A stretch of DNA of 64,000 nt from Rhodovulum strictum (GTDB lineage Bacteria; Pseudomonadota; Alphaproteobacteria; Rhodobacterales; Rhodobacteraceae). Shown here one piece after another: positions 19,173 to 29,635 of this stretch. The notes under the pieces were generated by a model that saw only the letters and a program-made list of their open reading frames with translations, was not told where the DNA came from and searched no databases. Numbering within the stretch: position 1 is the stretch's first letter; every line of letters starts with the position of its first letter. The DNA lies in NCBI RefSeq assembly GCF_009649175.1, contig NZ_WJPO01000002.1, positions 1 through 64,000 of the forward strand, given 5' to 3'. Position numbers and translations under genes: made by a program.

Positions 19173-20875
19173 GCGGCCAGATCGTCGTCGGACAGCGCAT
19201 AAAGCGCCGCCGCCCCGGCCCGGGCCTGGGCCAGCAGGGCGGGATGTTCGGGCAGCAGCCGCCCGATGAAGACCCGGGCAAGCGCGCTGCGGGACCCTGC
19301 GCCCCCCTCGGCGCGGGCCGCCGCCAGATGGGCGTGGCCGCCCAGCACCCGCGCCCAGGCGCGCAGGAAGGGCACGGCACCGGCGAAGCGGTCGGTCTGG
19401 TCCCGGGTCAGCATCCATTCGGTCGTCTCGCGCAGCGTCTCGGCGGCGGCCCAGACCTCGCCGGCAAGATCGGGCAGCAGGGCGCGCGCGGCTTCGGCGC
19501 CCTGTTCGATCTCTTCCAGCAGGCGCCAGGCCGCCTCGCCGCCATCCATCAGCTTGCGGCCGACCAGATCCATCGCCTGGATGCCATTGGTGCCCTCGTA
19601 GATCGGAGTCACGCGCACGTCGCGCAGGAATTGCGCCGCGCCGGTCTGCTCGACAAAGCCCATGCCGCCATGGATCTGCATCCCGGCCGAGGCGACATCG
19701 ACCCCGGTATCGGTGCCATAGGCCTTGGCGATGGGCGTCAGGAATGCGGCGCGGGCGGCCCAGTCGGCCTGTCCCGTGGCGTCCGCCATGTCGATCGCCA
19801 CCGCGCAGGACAGGGCGATGGCGCGGGCGGCGAAGATCTCGGCCCGCATGGCGGCCAGCATCCGGCGGATATCGGCATGGCCGATGATGGCCTCGCCCTG
19901 CGGTGTCGGCCCCTGTCGCCGTTCGCGGGCATAGGCCAGCGCGTGCTGGAACGCGGCTTCGGCAACGCCGATCCCCTGCATCCCGACGCCAAGGCGGGCA
20001 TTGTTCATCATGGTGAACATCGCCGCCATGCCGCGATGCGCCTCGCCCACCAGCCAGCCGGTCGCGCCGTCATAATCCATCATCGCGGTCGGGCTGCCAT
20101 GCAGCCCCAGCTTGTGTTCCAGGCTGACCACCCGCAGGCTGTTACGCGCACCGGGATTGCCGTCGGCATCAGGGATGTTGCGCGGCACAAGGAACAGGCT
20201 GATGCCGCGGGTGCCCGGGGGCGCATCGGGCAGGCGGGCAAGGACCAGATGGACGACATTGCCGATGAATTCGGAATCCGCCCAGGAGATGAAGATCTTC
20301 TGCCCCGTGATCGCGTAGGTTCCGTCGCCCTGCGGCACCGCGACGGTGCGCACCGCCCCCACATCGCTGCCCGCCTGCGGTTCGGTCAGGTTCATCGTGC
20401 CCGACCATTCGCCCGAGATCAGTTTCGGCAGGTAAAGCGCCTTGAGCCTGTCGCTGGCATGATGGCTCAGCGCCTCGATCTGGCCCTGGGTCAACAGGGG
20501 CGCGATCTGAAGCGCAAGGCAGGCGCCGCTCATCATTTCGGTCACCGCCATGGCCAGCGTCTGGGGCAGGCCCATGCCGCCATGCTCGGCGGGGGCGGCC
20601 AGACCGATCCAGCCGCCTTCGGCAATGGCGCGCCAGCCCTCGGCGAAACCGGGGGGCGTGCGGACGATGCCGTTTTCCAGCCGCGCGGGGTGCAGATCGC
20701 CCACCCGTTGCAGGGGTGCCATGACGTCCTCGCAAAGCCTGCCCGCGCCGTCCAGGATCGCGGCGGTCAGATCCGGCGTGGCCTCGGCGAAACGCGCGGT
20801 GGCGGCGAGATCGGGGAAGCCTGCCACATGATCGAGCAGGAAGCGGATATCGGCCACGGGGGCACGGTACGACAT
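19169..20875 (-). CDS. Acyl-CoA dehydrogenase with C-terminal extension (DmdC-like group)
   Basis: FAD-dependent alpha,beta-dehydrogenation of an acyl-CoA, with electrons to ETF. At 568 residues it belongs to the longer subgroup that has an additional C-terminal helical domain. The start 'MSYRAPVADIRFLLDHVAG' and length recall methylmercaptopropionyl-CoA dehydrogenase (DmdC) and relatives in marine Rhodobacterales. The catalytic Glu lies in 'TPIYEGTNGIQAMD' and the FAD/acyl site in 'MNLTEPQAGSDVGAVRT'. First gene of a pair with the MBL hydrolase. The natural substrate cannot be fixed: DMSP-derived or medium/long-chain acyl-CoAs are both possible. Confidence 0.9.
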   Translation of the reverse strand: MSYRAPVADIRFLLDHVAGFPDLAATARFAEATPDLTAAILDGAGRLCEDVMAPLQRVGDLHPARLENGIVRTPPGFAEGWRAIAEGGWIGLAAPAEHGGMGLPQTLAMAVTEMMSGACLALQIAPLLTQGQIEALSHHASDRLKALYLPKLISGEWSGTMNLTEPQAGSDVGAVRTVAVPQGDGTYAITGQKIFISWADSEFIGNVVHLVLARLPDAPPGTRGISLFLVPRNIPDADGNPGARNSLRVVSLEHKLGLHGSPTAMMDYDGATGWLVGEAHRGMAAMFTMMNNARLGVGMQGIGVAEAAFQHALAYARERRQGPTPQGEAIIGHADIRRMLAAMRAEIFAARAIALSCAVAIDMADATGQADWAARAAFLTPIAKAYGTDTGVDVASAGMQIHGGMGFVEQTGAAQFLRDVRVTPIYEGTNGIQAMDLVGRKLMDGGEAAWRLLEEIEQGAEAARALLPDLAGEVWAAAETLRETTEWMLTRDQTDRFAGAVPFLRAWARVLGGHAHLAAARAEGGAGSRSALARVFIGRLLPEHPALLAQARAGAAALYALSDDDLAA

Positions 20876-21015
20876 GGGATCCTCCCTCTCCTGCTGCCTT
20901 GTCCCCGGGGCGGGGCGGCTGTACCAGTCCGGCGGGGTATGGCAGAGGTCGTGCGCAGGGTAAACGACCGCCCCGCCCCATCAAGTCCAACGCAACGTCA
21001 CCAGGGGCGCAGACC

Positions 21016-21981
21016 ATGAGCGCAGAGATACTGAAGCCCGATGCCGACGGGCTTGCCCGTGCGGCGACGCTGCTGGGGGCGGGCGAACTGGTCGCCTTTC
21101 CGACCGAGACGGTTTACGGGCTGGGCGCGGATGCGCGCAACGACCGGGCGGTGGCGCGGATCTTCGAGGCCAAGGGGCGGCCGCATTTCAACCCGCTGAT
21201 CGTGCATCTGGCCGATGCCGCGCATGCGGCGCGATACGCGGTGCTGGACGGCGCGGCCGAGCGGCTGGCCGCAGCCTTCTGGCCCGGTGCGCTGACGCTG
21301 GTGCTGCCCTTGCGCACGGATGCGGGCACGGATGCAAGGCTGTCGCCTCTGGTCAGTGCAGGGCTGCCAACCGTAGCGCTGCGGGTGCCCGATCATCCGG
21401 TGGCCCATGGCCTGCTGGCGGCGTTCGGCGGGCCGGTCGCCGCACCCTCGGCCAACCGCTCGGGCAGCGTCAGCCCGACACGCGCCGCGCATGTGCTGCA
21501 CGGGCTTGGCGAGCGGATCGCGGCGGTGGTGGATGGCGGGGCCTGCCCGGTGGGGGTCGAATCGACGATTCTGGGCTTCGACCCCGCGCCGGTGCTGCTG
21601 CGCCCGGGCGGGCTGCCGGTCGAGGCGATCGAGGAGTGCCTTGGCGCGCGGCTGACCGTGCGCAAGGCGGGCGATGCGATCAGCGCGCCGGGGCAGCTTT
21701 CGTCGCATTACGCCCCGGGGGCGGCCGTGATGCTGGAGGCCCAGACGCCGCCCGAGGGCGCGCTTTGGCTGGGCTTTGGGCCGGGCTGCGACGGGGCGGC
21801 GCTGAACCTGTCGCCAGCGGGCGATCTGGTCGAGGCGGCGGCGAACCTGTTCCATGCGCTGCGCGACCTGGATGCCCGTGCCGCGCCGGGCCAGCCCATC
21901 GCCGTCGCGCCGATTCCCGATCACGGGCTGGGCCGGGCGATCAACGACCGGCTGCGCCGGGCCGCTGCGCCGCGCGGCTGA
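21016..21981 (+). CDS. L-threonylcarbamoyladenylate synthase (Sua5 type)
   Basis: Makes threonylcarbamoyl-AMP from threonine, bicarbonate and ATP, the first step of the t6A37 tRNA modification. The 321-residue protein has the YrdC domain at the N-terminus, with 'VAFPTETVYGLGADARND', 'IFEAKGRPHFNPLIVHL' and 'PSANRSGSVSPT', followed by a C-terminal Sua5 domain joined by the linker 'SAPGQLSSHYAP' (about residues 225-240). Presence of the second domain makes it Sua5 rather than the short YrdC. The ATG at 21016 has AGGGGC upstream. It is a single gene convergent with yqgE. Confidence 0.93.
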   Translation: MSAEILKPDADGLARAATLLGAGELVAFPTETVYGLGADARNDRAVARIFEAKGRPHFNPLIVHLADAAHAARYAVLDGAAERLAAAFWPGALTLVLPLRTDAGTDARLSPLVSAGLPTVALRVPDHPVAHGLLAAFGGPVAAPSANRSGSVSPTRAAHVLHGLGERIAAVVDGGACPVGVESTILGFDPAPVLLRPGGLPVEAIEECLGARLTVRKAGDAISAPGQLSSHYAPGAAVMLEAQTPPEGALWLGFGPGCDGAALNLSPAGDLVEAAANLFHALRDLDARAAPGQPIAVAPIPDHGLGRAINDRLRRAAAPRG

Positions 21982-22539
21982 TCAGGCCCGACCGGCGGTT
22001 GCCGACAGCATCAGCGGCTCGATCCCCAGCGATCTGAGCGCGCGTTCCCATTTGGAGCCATCGGCATTGTCGAACACGATTTCGGGCACCGCCTCGCAGG
22101 TCAGCCAGCCATTGCCCCGGATCTCGCCTTCAAGCTGGCCCGGCCCCCAGCCGGCATAGCCCAGCGCCAGAAGCGACTCGGCCGGACCCTGCCCCCGGGC
22201 GATATCCTCCAGGATATCCAGCGTCGCCGTCATGCCGAACCGGCCATCCACCCGCAGCGTCGTCTCGCTGCCGGAATTGTACTCGCCCGAATGCAGCACG
22301 AAGCCGCGGGCATGTTCGACCGGGCCGCCGAAATGCACGCGGATGTCGCGCGCGTCGGGCGCCCGCGCGATGCCAAGCTGGCCAAGCAGATCGGTAAAGG
22401 ACAACTCGGACAGAGGCTTGTTCACGATCAGCCCCATCGCCCCTTCCTCGGAATGGGCACAAAGAAAGACCACGCTTTTCTCGAAGCGGGGATCGCCCAT
22501 GCCGGGCATCGCGATAAGAAGCTTGCCGCCAAGTTGCAT
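21982..22539 (-). CDS. YqgE/AlgH family protein (DUF179)
   Basis: A 185-residue protein of the YqgE/AlgH family, which is widely conserved but poorly understood; AlgH was linked to alginate regulation in Pseudomonas. Signature stretches are '[19 protein letters not shown]', '[15 protein letters not shown]' and '[16 protein letters not shown]'. The ATG at 22539 matches the family start; the open frame runs much further upstream. The gene abuts the Sua5 gene stop with no gap, convergently. Divergent promoters with the DsbD-like gene must lie in the 138 bases upstream. Confidence 0.9.
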   Translation of the reverse strand: MQLGGKLLIAMPGMGDPRFEKSVVFLCAHSEEGAMGLIVNKPLSELSFTDLLGQLGIARAPDARDIRVHFGGPVEHARGFVLHSGEYNSGSETTLRVDGRFGMTATLDILEDIARGQGPAESLLALGYAGWGPGQLEGEIRGNGWLTCEAVPEIVFDNADGSKWERALRSLGIEPLMLSATAGRA

Positions 22540-22677
22540 CTGATACCGCCCGGACCGCCGTTGCTGACAGCATGTGCCTCCGGGCGCCATGGCGCAAGGG
22601 CAGCACGCGACAATTTTCGCGACGCTCTCGCCCGAATGTGATTTCCCGCCTGTGCGCCGCTGCTTATGTTGCTGGCC

Positions 22678-23490
22678 ATGACCTCTACCCGCATTGTCCG
22701 ACTGGCCGCCGCAGCGGCGCTTGCGCTGGGACTGGCGCAGACCGCCCCGGCAGGTCCGCCCGAGGATGTCCTGCGCGCCGAGATCCTGCCCGGCTGGAAG
22801 ACCCCCGAGGGGACATACATGGCCGGGCTGAAACTGCGGCTTGCGCCGGGGTGGAAGACCTATTGGCGGGCGCCGGGCGATGCCGGGGTGCCGCCGCGCT
22901 TCGACTGGTCGGGATCCGGGAACATGGCGGGCGTCCGGGTCCACTGGCCGGTGCCGCGGGTGTTCACGTCGAACGGGCTGCGCACTATCGGCTATGAACG
23001 CGAGGTGGTGCTGCCGCTGGAACTGACGCCGCGCGAGCCGGGCCAGCCGGTCGAACTGCGCGCCCGGGTCGAGCTTGGGGTATGTCAGGACATCTGCCTG
23101 CCGATGGAATTGCGGCTTACCGGCATGCTGCCCGCCGAAGGCGGGGCCGAGGCGATCCGTGCTGCGCTTGACGCCCGGCCGCTGACCGCGCGCGAGGCAA
23201 AGGTCGGCGCGGTGCGCTGCACCGTGGAACCGATCCGGGACGGTCTGCGTCTGACCGCCGAGATCGAGGTGGCGGCGCTGGGCGCGGGAGAAACGGTGGT
23301 GTTCGAATTGCCGGACCCGTCGATCTGGGTGTCCGAGGCCGACATGGCGCGGCAAGGCGGGCGGCTGGTCGCGCAGGCGGATCTGGTTCCGGCAAGCGGA
23401 ACGCCCTTTGCGCTGGACCGTTCGGAACTGCGCATCACGCTGCTGGGCGAGCGTCGGGCGGTCGATATCCGCGGCTGCGCGGGGCGCTGA
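22678..23490 (+). CDS. Exported DsbD N-terminal-domain-like protein
   Basis: A 270-residue protein with a signal peptide ('[19 protein letters not shown]') and a domain like the periplasmic alpha domain of DsbD, the thiol-disulfide exchange module. Cys pair Cys-x3-Cys in '[14 protein letters not shown]' is the likely redox centre. No membrane or thioredoxin domain follows, so this is the domain alone. Proteins like it occur in cytochrome c and methylotrophy settings, but the target here is unknown. ATG 22678 is used; ATG 22666 in the same frame is possible. It is convergent with the RND pump gene. Confidence 0.82.
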   Translation: MTSTRIVRLAAAAALALGLAQTAPAGPPEDVLRAEILPGWKTPEGTYMAGLKLRLAPGWKTYWRAPGDAGVPPRFDWSGSGNMAGVRVHWPVPRVFTSNGLRTIGYEREVVLPLELTPREPGQPVELRARVELGVCQDICLPMELRLTGMLPAEGGAEAIRAALDARPLTAREAKVGAVRCTVEPIRDGLRLTAEIEVAALGAGETVVFELPDPSIWVSEADMARQGGRLVAQADLVPASGTPFALDRSELRITLLGERRAVDIRGCAGR

Positions 23491-23524
23491 GCGCCCGCTG
23501 CGAGCGAAACCCGGCCTATGGGGG

Positions 23525-26500
23525 TTACGGTGCCTGGCCGCTGCCCCCCGCGCGGGCCATGGCGCGCGCAGCAAGCCCATAGGCCAGCACCAGCATCCCC
23601 GCAGCGCCGACAAGGAACAGCACCAGCGCCGCGGCCATCGGCTGTCCGGCCATCCCCGGCAGCGGCGCAGGCGGCGCACCCGTCGCCAGCACTACCCCGA
23701 CCGTCGCCGCGAACAGCACCGCCAGCCCCACCGCCGCCAGCCCCGTCGCGCGCCCCACGACCGCCGCCCGGCCGCCGCGCGCGCGTCCGCGCAGGCCGTG
23801 GCGCAGGGCACGGATCTGGCGGCTGACATCCTGTTGCACCGCCAGAAGCGCCGGCACCACCAGCAGGACCAGCAGCATCCCGAAGCCCAGCCCGTAGACC
23901 AGCGTGATGACTGTCGGTTTCAGGAACTGCGCCTGTTGCGATTTCTCGAACAGAAGCGGCATCAGCCCCAGAACGGTCGTCAGCGTGGTCAGCAGAACCG
24001 GCCGCAGCCGGTCCGCGGCCGCATCCACGATGGCGGGGATCAGGCCGCGCGAGCGGGCGTAATCGTCCACCGTGCTGACCAGCACGATCGAATCGTTGAT
24101 GATGATGCCCACCATCCCGATCAGCCCGACCACGGTGAACATCGACATCGGCACGTCCCAGGCCATGTGGCCATAGATCGTGCCGACCAGCCCGAAGGGA
24201 ATGATCGCCATCACCACCACCGGCCGCGACCAGCTTGAGAAGATCCAGGCCAGCGTCAGGTAGATGCCGATCAGCCCGAGGCTCAGCCCCAGCCGGGCAT
24301 CGGCCATGAAGTCCTGTTCCTGCTCGGACAGGCCGCCCAGGCGGAACGCAACGCCCAGATCGCTTTCGATGCGGGGCAGGATCACCTGCTCCAGCTCGCG
24401 CATGATCTCTTCGGCCCGCGCCGGATCGTCCTCGGACAGATCGCCCGTGACGGAAACCACGCGCAGCCCGTTCTCGCGCCGCACGGTCGAGAAGCCGGTG
24501 CGCCGCTCGACCGAGACGATATCGGCCAGCGGCAGGTAGACCCCCGAAGGCGCGCGCAGAAGCGTGCGGTCCAGGAAATCCGCCGTCAACTCGCCCGCGG
24601 GCAGTTCCACCCGGATCGCGGCCGAACGCGGCCCGTCGGGATAGGTCGCGGCCTCGATCCCGTTCAGCCGGTGGCGCAGCACCCGGCCCAGTTCCTCGAT
24701 GGTGAAGCCCAGCGCCGCGCCCTGCGCCGTCAGGTCGAGCAGCAATTCCTCCTTGTCATAGGCCATGCTGTCCTCGACCGCCGAAACCTCGCCATACTGG
24801 GCAAGGGCGGCCTTCAGCGCCTCGGCCGCCGCCTTGAGCGTGGCGGCATCGGCGCCATAGAACTGCACGTCCAGCGCATCGCCGCCGGGGCCCGACCGCC
24901 AGCCGCGGAAGCTGACCGTCTCGGCCATCGGATGCTCGCGCACCTCGTCCTGAAGATCGGCGACGAACTGGAACGAGGAATAGGAACGCAGATCGGGGTC
25001 GATCAGTTCGATGGCGATCGAGCCCAACAGGTCGGCATCCTTGACATCCGCCCCCGCCATCCCGCGCCCGGCATTGCCGCCGATCTCGGCGATGGCGTAA
25101 TCGACCGGGTTGCGGCCATGCTCGGCCTCGTAGCGGGCGGCAACGGCCTGGGTGGCGCGCTGCATCTCGCGCATCATCTCCAGCGTGTCCTCGCGGCTGG
25201 CGCCGGGCAGCATCGCGAAATTGCCGGTGACCGAGCTTTGCTCGGGCGCGTTGAAGAACCGCCAGGACACATCACCCCGGATCAGCAGCGCCACCTGGCT
25301 GGCCAGCAGCAGCACCGCCAGCGCCAGCACAGGATAGCGCGCGCGGATCACCAGCCCCATGAAGGGCCGGAACAGACGGTCGCGCACCCAGCGGAAACCG
25401 CGGTTGAAGGCGCGCGAGGGGGCATCATACCAATGCTCCTTGGCGGTGTGGGCCAGCGCATGCGCCATGTGATGCGGCAGGATCAGGAAGCATTCCACCA
25501 GCGAGGCGACCAGCACCGCGATCACGGTAAAGGGAATGTCGGCGATCATGTGGCCGAACCGCCCGCCGATCACGACCAGCGCCAGAAAGGCGATGATCGT
25601 GGTCAGCGTGGCCGAGAAGACCGGCGCCGCCATCCGACGGGCGGCGTTCTCGGCGGCCTCGACGGGCGCCTCGCGCAGGCGGCGGGCGCGGAAATCGGCA
25701 TGTTCCCCCACCACGATGGCATCGTCCACCACGATGCCCAGCGTGATGATCAGCGCGAACAACGAGATCATGTTGATCGTCAGCCCGAAGGCATACATCA
25801 GCGCCACGGTGGCCAGCATCGCCACCGGAATACCCGCCGCAACCCAGAAGGCGGTGCGCGCGTTCAGGAACAGGAACAGCAGCACCAGCACCAGACCAAG
25901 CCCCATCAGGCCGTTGTTCAGCAGGATGTCGAGCCGCCCCGAGATGTATTCGGCCCGGGTGCGGATCAGTTCGACCGAGACGCCTTCGGGCAGGGTGGTG
26001 CGCAATTCGGCCGCCACGGCTTCGACCCGGCGCTGCAACTCTATCGCGTCGCCCCGGTCAGAGCGGTCCACCCGGATCGTGATCGCCGGATCCTCGCCCA
26101 CGAAATAGGCGCGCTCGCGATCCACGCCCTCGACCCGGATTGTGGCCAGATCGGCGATTGTCAGCGTCGAGCCATCCGCGTTCGAGCGCAGCACCAGCGC
26201 CCCGATCTGCTCGGCGCTGCGCTTTTCGGCGCCGGTGCGCACCCGCGCGGTGCCGCCCGACACATCGCCCGCAGGCGCGGTCGCGGCCTCGGCGGCGATG
26301 ACCTGGGCGATCTGGGCCATGCTGATGTCATGGCGGATCAGTTCGGCCGAGGGCACCTCGACCACGGTTTCGGGCGCGGCCAGCCCGCGCAGCGTGGTCC
26401 GGGTGACGCCGACCGCGAACAGCCGCGCCACCAGTTCGTCGGCAAGCCGGCCCAACTGGTCCACCGCGACGGGGCCGGTCAGGACGATATCGGTCACCTG

Positions 26501-26929
26501 ATCGCGCCAGGATCCGCGGCGCACCTCGGGGACATCGGCCTCGGCGGGAAGCGTGCGCACCCCGTCCACCGCTGTCTGCACATCGTCGGCGGCGCGCGAC
26601 ATGTCCCAGCCCGGTTCGAAATCCAGCGTGATGAAGGCCGAGCCTTCGGTCGCGCGCGACGAACTTTTCTCGATCCCGTCAATCGCGATCAGAACGGGCT
26701 CCAGCACCTGCACGATGCCGGTATCCACATCCTCGGCGCCCGCACCGTCCCATTTCACGCTCACGGTAACGCTGTCGATCACCACATCGGGGAAGAACTG
26801 CGCCCGCATCCTGGGCGCGGCGGCCAGGCCCGCGACGATCAGCATGACCAGCAACAGGTTCGCGGCGGTGCGGTGGCGGGTGAAATAGGACAGAAGCCCG
26901 CCGACCGCGCTGGGAATCGGGCGCGTCAT
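23525..26929 (-). CDS. RND-family efflux transporter, inner-membrane pump
   Basis: Proton-driven inner-membrane pump of the AcrB/MexB superfamily (HAE1-like). The 1134-residue protein has an N-terminal TM helix, two large periplasmic loops, and two TM bundles. TM4 holds '[16 protein letters not shown]' with the paired aspartates of the proton path, and the second half has '[14 protein letters not shown]'. It is about 100 residues longer than usual: after '[19 protein letters not shown]' a C-terminal tail has two further hydrophobic segments. It begins 3 bases after the adaptor gene, with which it forms an operon. No outer-membrane channel gene is adjacent, and the exported substrate is unknown. 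Confidence 0.92.
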   Translation of the reverse strand: MTRPIPSAVGGLLSYFTRHRTAANLLLVMLIVAGLAAAPRMRAQFFPDVVIDSVTVSVKWDGAGAEDVDTGIVQVLEPVLIAIDGIEKSSSRATEGSAFITLDFEPGWDMSRAADDVQTAVDGVRTLPAEADVPEVRRGSWRDQVTDIVLTGPVAVDQLGRLADELVARLFAVGVTRTTLRGLAAPETVVEVPSAELIRHDISMAQIAQVIAAEAATAPAGDVSGGTARVRTGAEKRSAEQIGALVLRSNADGSTLTIADLATIRVEGVDRERAYFVGEDPAITIRVDRSDRGDAIELQRRVEAVAAELRTTLPEGVSVELIRTRAEYISGRLDILLNNGLMGLGLVLVLLFLFLNARTAFWVAAGIPVAMLATVALMYAFGLTINMISLFALIITLGIVVDDAIVVGEHADFRARRLREAPVEAAENAARRMAAPVFSATLTTIIAFLALVVIGGRFGHMIADIPFTVIAVLVASLVECFLILPHHMAHALAHTAKEHWYDAPSRAFNRGFRWVRDRLFRPFMGLVIRARYPVLALAVLLLASQVALLIRGDVSWRFFNAPEQSSVTGNFAMLPGASREDTLEMMREMQRATQAVAARYEAEHGRNPVDYAIAEIGGNAGRGMAGADVKDADLLGSIAIELIDPDLRSYSSFQFVADLQDEVREHPMAETVSFRGWRSGPGGDALDVQFYGADAATLKAAAEALKAALAQYGEVSAVEDSMAYDKEELLLDLTAQGAALGFTIEELGRVLRHRLNGIEAATYPDGPRSAAIRVELPAGELTADFLDRTLLRAPSGVYLPLADIVSVERRTGFSTVRRENGLRVVSVTGDLSEDDPARAEEIMRELEQVILPRIESDLGVAFRLGGLSEQEQDFMADARLGLSLGLIGIYLTLAWIFSSWSRPVVVMAIIPFGLVGTIYGHMAWDVPMSMFTVVGLIGMVGIIINDSIVLVSTVDDYARSRGLIPAIVDAAADRLRPVLLTTLTTVLGLMPLLFEKSQQAQFLKPTVITLVYGLGFGMLLVLLVVPALLAVQQDVSRQIRALRHGLRGRARGGRAAVVGRATGLAAVGLAVLFAATVGVVLATGAPPAPLPGMAGQPMAAALVLFLVGAAGMLVLAYGLAARAMARAGGSGQAP

Positions 26930-26932
26930 GGC

Positions 26933-28390
26933 CTAGCCCCCCATCCGGGATTCAAGCCGCTCGACCACCCGCACCGGCACGCGGTCCTGTTCAAGCTGGG
27001 CACGCACCCGGGCCTTGGCCTCGTCGGGCATCATCGGATTGGACTCGACAAAGGCGATCAGCGCGGCGCGGCGTTCGGGCGACAGCTCGACCGTTTCGGG
27101 GGCGTCCCCGGCAGCCTCTGCGCCCGGGCGCAGCGGGCGCACCCGGATCCCGGCCCCAAGAAGCGGCGTGCGCTCGGCCACCACCTCGCGCCCGGCAAGA
27201 CCGGCGGCGCGCACGATCACATCGTCGCCCTGACGGCGCAGCAACTCGACCTGCACCGCCTCCAGCCGGTCATCCTCGCCCAGCACCAGCACCTGCGCGG
27301 CCGCATCCAGCGCGGTCGCAGGCAGGCGCGCAACGCGCTCAAGCGGCGGTTCCTCAAGATGGACAGTAACGAAATCGCCCGGCCGGAAGCCCGGCGCGTT
27401 TTCCAGGCTGGCAAACAGCAGCCGCCCGGCCTGCCCCTGCGCAACCGCACCGCTTTCGCGGATCAGTTGGCCCGTCGCGGTCAGGTCGGCGCCGAACACG
27501 TCCAGCACGGCGGTCACCGGGGCGGGGCGCAGCGCGCCGCCCTGATCCAGCAGGCGGGTATATTGCGCGGTCGAGACGCGGAACGCGACCTCAAGCGCGG
27601 CGGGGTCGATCAGTTGCGCCACCCGTTCGTTCGGCGTGACCAGCCCGCCCTCGACCTGCGACACCTCGGCCAGCGTTCCCGAGAAGGCGGCGAAAAGCTC
27701 GGTATCGGCCAGCGCGCGCTCGGCCTCGGCCAGCCGGATGCGCGCCCGGGCCAGCGCGTTATGCGCGGTTTCCAGCGCCGCCTCGGCCTGCGCCTCGGAC
27801 TGGCGGCGGGCAACCACGGCCTGCGCGGCGGCAGAGGCCGCCAGCGCGGCATCCTCGACCGTGGCATCGGTGCCCACGCCGCGGGCGCGCAGATCCTGTT
27901 GCCGGGCCAGCGCCTGCGCGCGCAGCCGCGCCTGATCCCCGGTCGCGGCCAGTTCCTCGCGCGCAAGGACCAGCTTGCGTTCGGCATCGCGCAGATCGGC
28001 CTCGGCCCCGGCCAGATCGGTCTGCGCCACATCGCGCGCCCATTGCGCGTTCGAGGGGTCCACCCGCAGGATCAGCTCGCCCGCCTTGACGCGCCCGCCC
28101 TCTTCGAACGCGGGATGCAGGTCCACCACCCGGCCGCCCGCCTCGGCGCGCAGATCAAGCGTGCGGCGCGCGCGTACCTCGCCAAAGGCGGTCAGCACCG
28201 GCGATATGGTCTCGGGCGTGACGGTCACGACATTGGCGGCAAAGACCCGTTCGCGGGCGGGGCGCTGGCCGGGCTGATCGGCAAGACGGGCCTGAATGGC
28301 CGAACTGACCATATGCCCGGCCCAAGCCAGCAGCCCGAAGGTCAGGGCGACAAGGAACAGCCCGACAAGGCTGCGGCGGAGAAAATTCAT
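26933..28390 (-). CDS. RND efflux periplasmic adaptor (membrane fusion protein)
   Basis: Periplasmic adaptor that links the RND pump to an outer-membrane channel. The 485-residue protein starts with one TM anchor ('SLVGLFLVALTFGLLAWAG') and has a biotinyl-lipoyl-like half 'RTLDLRAEAGGRVVDLHPAF', a long alpha-helical hairpin (about residues 105-225) and beta-barrel and membrane-proximal domains. A C-terminal charged helix (about 435-485) is extra. A weak promoter candidate (TTGGGT, 17 bases, CTATTG) lies upstream on the minus strand. It is the first gene of the adaptor-pump operon; no regulator gene is next to it. Confidence 0.9.
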   Translation of the reverse strand: MNFLRRSLVGLFLVALTFGLLAWAGHMVSSAIQARLADQPGQRPARERVFAANVVTVTPETISPVLTAFGEVRARRTLDLRAEAGGRVVDLHPAFEEGGRVKAGELILRVDPSNAQWARDVAQTDLAGAEADLRDAERKLVLAREELAATGDQARLRAQALARQQDLRARGVGTDATVEDAALAASAAAQAVVARRQSEAQAEAALETAHNALARARIRLAEAERALADTELFAAFSGTLAEVSQVEGGLVTPNERVAQLIDPAALEVAFRVSTAQYTRLLDQGGALRPAPVTAVLDVFGADLTATGQLIRESGAVAQGQAGRLLFASLENAPGFRPGDFVTVHLEEPPLERVARLPATALDAAAQVLVLGEDDRLEAVQVELLRRQGDDVIVRAAGLAGREVVAERTPLLGAGIRVRPLRPGAEAAGDAPETVELSPERRAALIAFVESNPMMPDEAKARVRAQLEQDRVPVRVVERLESRMGG

Positions 28391-28490
28391 CTGCCAGTTT
28401 CCTTTCCCGGCCGGTCAACCCGTGCCCGTGCCAAAGCAATAGCGCCTGCCGGGCCGCGCACCCAACACATATGCGTTACGCGCGATGTAT

Positions 28491-29033
28491 CTATTTCCGT
28501 CGGTGATGTTCGTCGAGCCGGGGAAAAATCTCGACGAAATTGCAGGGCCGGTGGCGATAGTCGAACTGATGGACCAGAATTTCGTCCCAGGCATCCTTGC
28601 AGGCGCCGGGGCTGCCGGGCAGCGCGAACAGATAGGTGCCGTTCGCAACACCCCCGGTCGCGCGGCTTTGCACCGCCGAGGTGCCGATCTTCTGCATCGA
28701 GACGATGGTGAAGACGGTCGCAAACGCCTCGATCTCCTTTTCATAGACGTCGCGATGCGCCTCGACGCTGACATCGCGGCCGGTCAGCCCGGTGCCGCCT
28801 GTGGAGATCACCACATCCACGCCTGGATCGGCGCACCAGTCGCGCAGTTGCGCGGCGATCTGGTCGCGCTCGTCGGGCAGGATCGCGCGGGCGGCAAGGA
28901 CATGGCCCGCCGCCGCGATCCGGTCGACCAGCGTCTGGCCCGAGCGGTCGTCGTCCAGCGTGCGGCTGTCGGACACCGTCAGAACCGCGATGCGGACCGG
29001 GATGAACTCTTTCGGGCCTGTGCTGTGGCTCAT
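28491..29033 (-). CDS. moaB: Molybdenum cofactor biosynthesis protein MoaB
   Basis: A 180-residue MogA/MoaB-fold protein that adenylylates molybdopterin before molybdenum insertion. The MPT-binding pattern is seen in 'VVISTGGTGLTGRDVS', 'IGTSAVQSRATGGVANGTY' and 'ALPGSPGACKDAWDEI'. It overlaps the stop of the upstream phosphoesterase gene (TGA/ATG within four bases), so three genes (UDG, phosphoesterase, moaB) form one leftward unit. The rest of the pathway in this window is moaD and moaE at 39.9-40.6 kb. Confidence 0.94.
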   Translation of the reverse strand: MSHSTGPKEFIPVRIAVLTVSDSRTLDDDRSGQTLVDRIAAAGHVLAARAILPDERDQIAAQLRDWCADPGVDVVISTGGTGLTGRDVSVEAHRDVYEKEIEAFATVFTIVSMQKIGTSAVQSRATGGVANGTYLFALPGSPGACKDAWDEILVHQFDYRHRPCNFVEIFPRLDEHHRRK

Positions 29034-29635
29034 GGCCGGGCTCCGATCTCGAACCAGTTGACGCGGGGACCCAGATTGACCACGCGGGTCGCGCCGATCA
29101 TCCCCTCACGCCCCCAGCAATCATGGATATGGCCGCAGACCGCAAGCTGCGGCTGCACCCGGGCGATGGCATCGCGGATCGCGGTCGAGCCGACCGAGAA
29201 CCATCCCCCCGTGACATCGGCGATGCCCTTGGGCGGCGAATGGAACACCATCACATCGGCAGCCTCGCACGGGGCCAGCAGGTCTGCCGCCGCCTCCTCG
29301 GTCAGATCGCAGGACCAGGCGCCGAAGGGCGTGACCGGCACGCCATAGCCCAGCCCGAACAGCCTAAGCCCGCCGATCTCGACCCCTTCGCCATGCAGCA
29401 CATGCGCCCCGGCGGGCGCGGCCGCGCGCAACTCGTCCAGGCTTTCGCAATTGCCCGGAACCATGACAAAGGGCGCGGCGATCCCCTCGATCATCGCCAT
29501 GGCCTGATCCAGACCTTCGCGGCGGTTGCAGAAATCGCCCGCGCCGATGACAAGATCGGCCTCGGCCGAGGCGGCGACCAGCGCATCGGCGGCGTCCTGC
29601 GAGATATGGAGGTCGGAAAAGGCAAGTATCTTCAT
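29030..29635 (-). CDS. Metallophosphoesterase
   Basis: A 201-residue calcineurin-like phosphoesterase. Metal ligands are visible in order: 'AFSDLHIS' (DxH), 'VIGAGDFCN' (GD), 'MVPGNCES' (GNxE, with Cys in place of the usual His/Asp neighbour), 'MVFHSPPKG' and '[10 protein letters not shown]' (GHxH). The start ATG 29635 overlaps the uracil-DNA glycosylase stop as ATGA. It resembles the small YfcE/ icc-like group of cytoplasmic phosphodiesterases; the substrate is unknown. A role beside a repair glycosylase is suggestive but unproven. Confidence 0.87.
   Translation of the reverse strand: MKILAFSDLHISQDAADALVAASAEADLVIGAGDFCNRREGLDQAMAMIEGIAAPFVMVPGNCESLDELRAAAPAGAHVLHGEGVEIGGLRLFGLGYGVPVTPFGAWSCDLTEEAAADLLAPCEAADVMVFHSPPKGIADVTGGWFSVGSTAIRDAIARVQPQLAVCGHIHDCWGREGMIGATRVVNLGPRVNWFEIGARP

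Noticed and set aside
24671-28711. 1346-codon open frame on the plus strand opposite the RND pump and adaptor
   Set aside because: It is antisense to two well-supported genes, has skewed His/Gln/Arg composition typical of a GC-rich shadow frame, and shows no family similarity.
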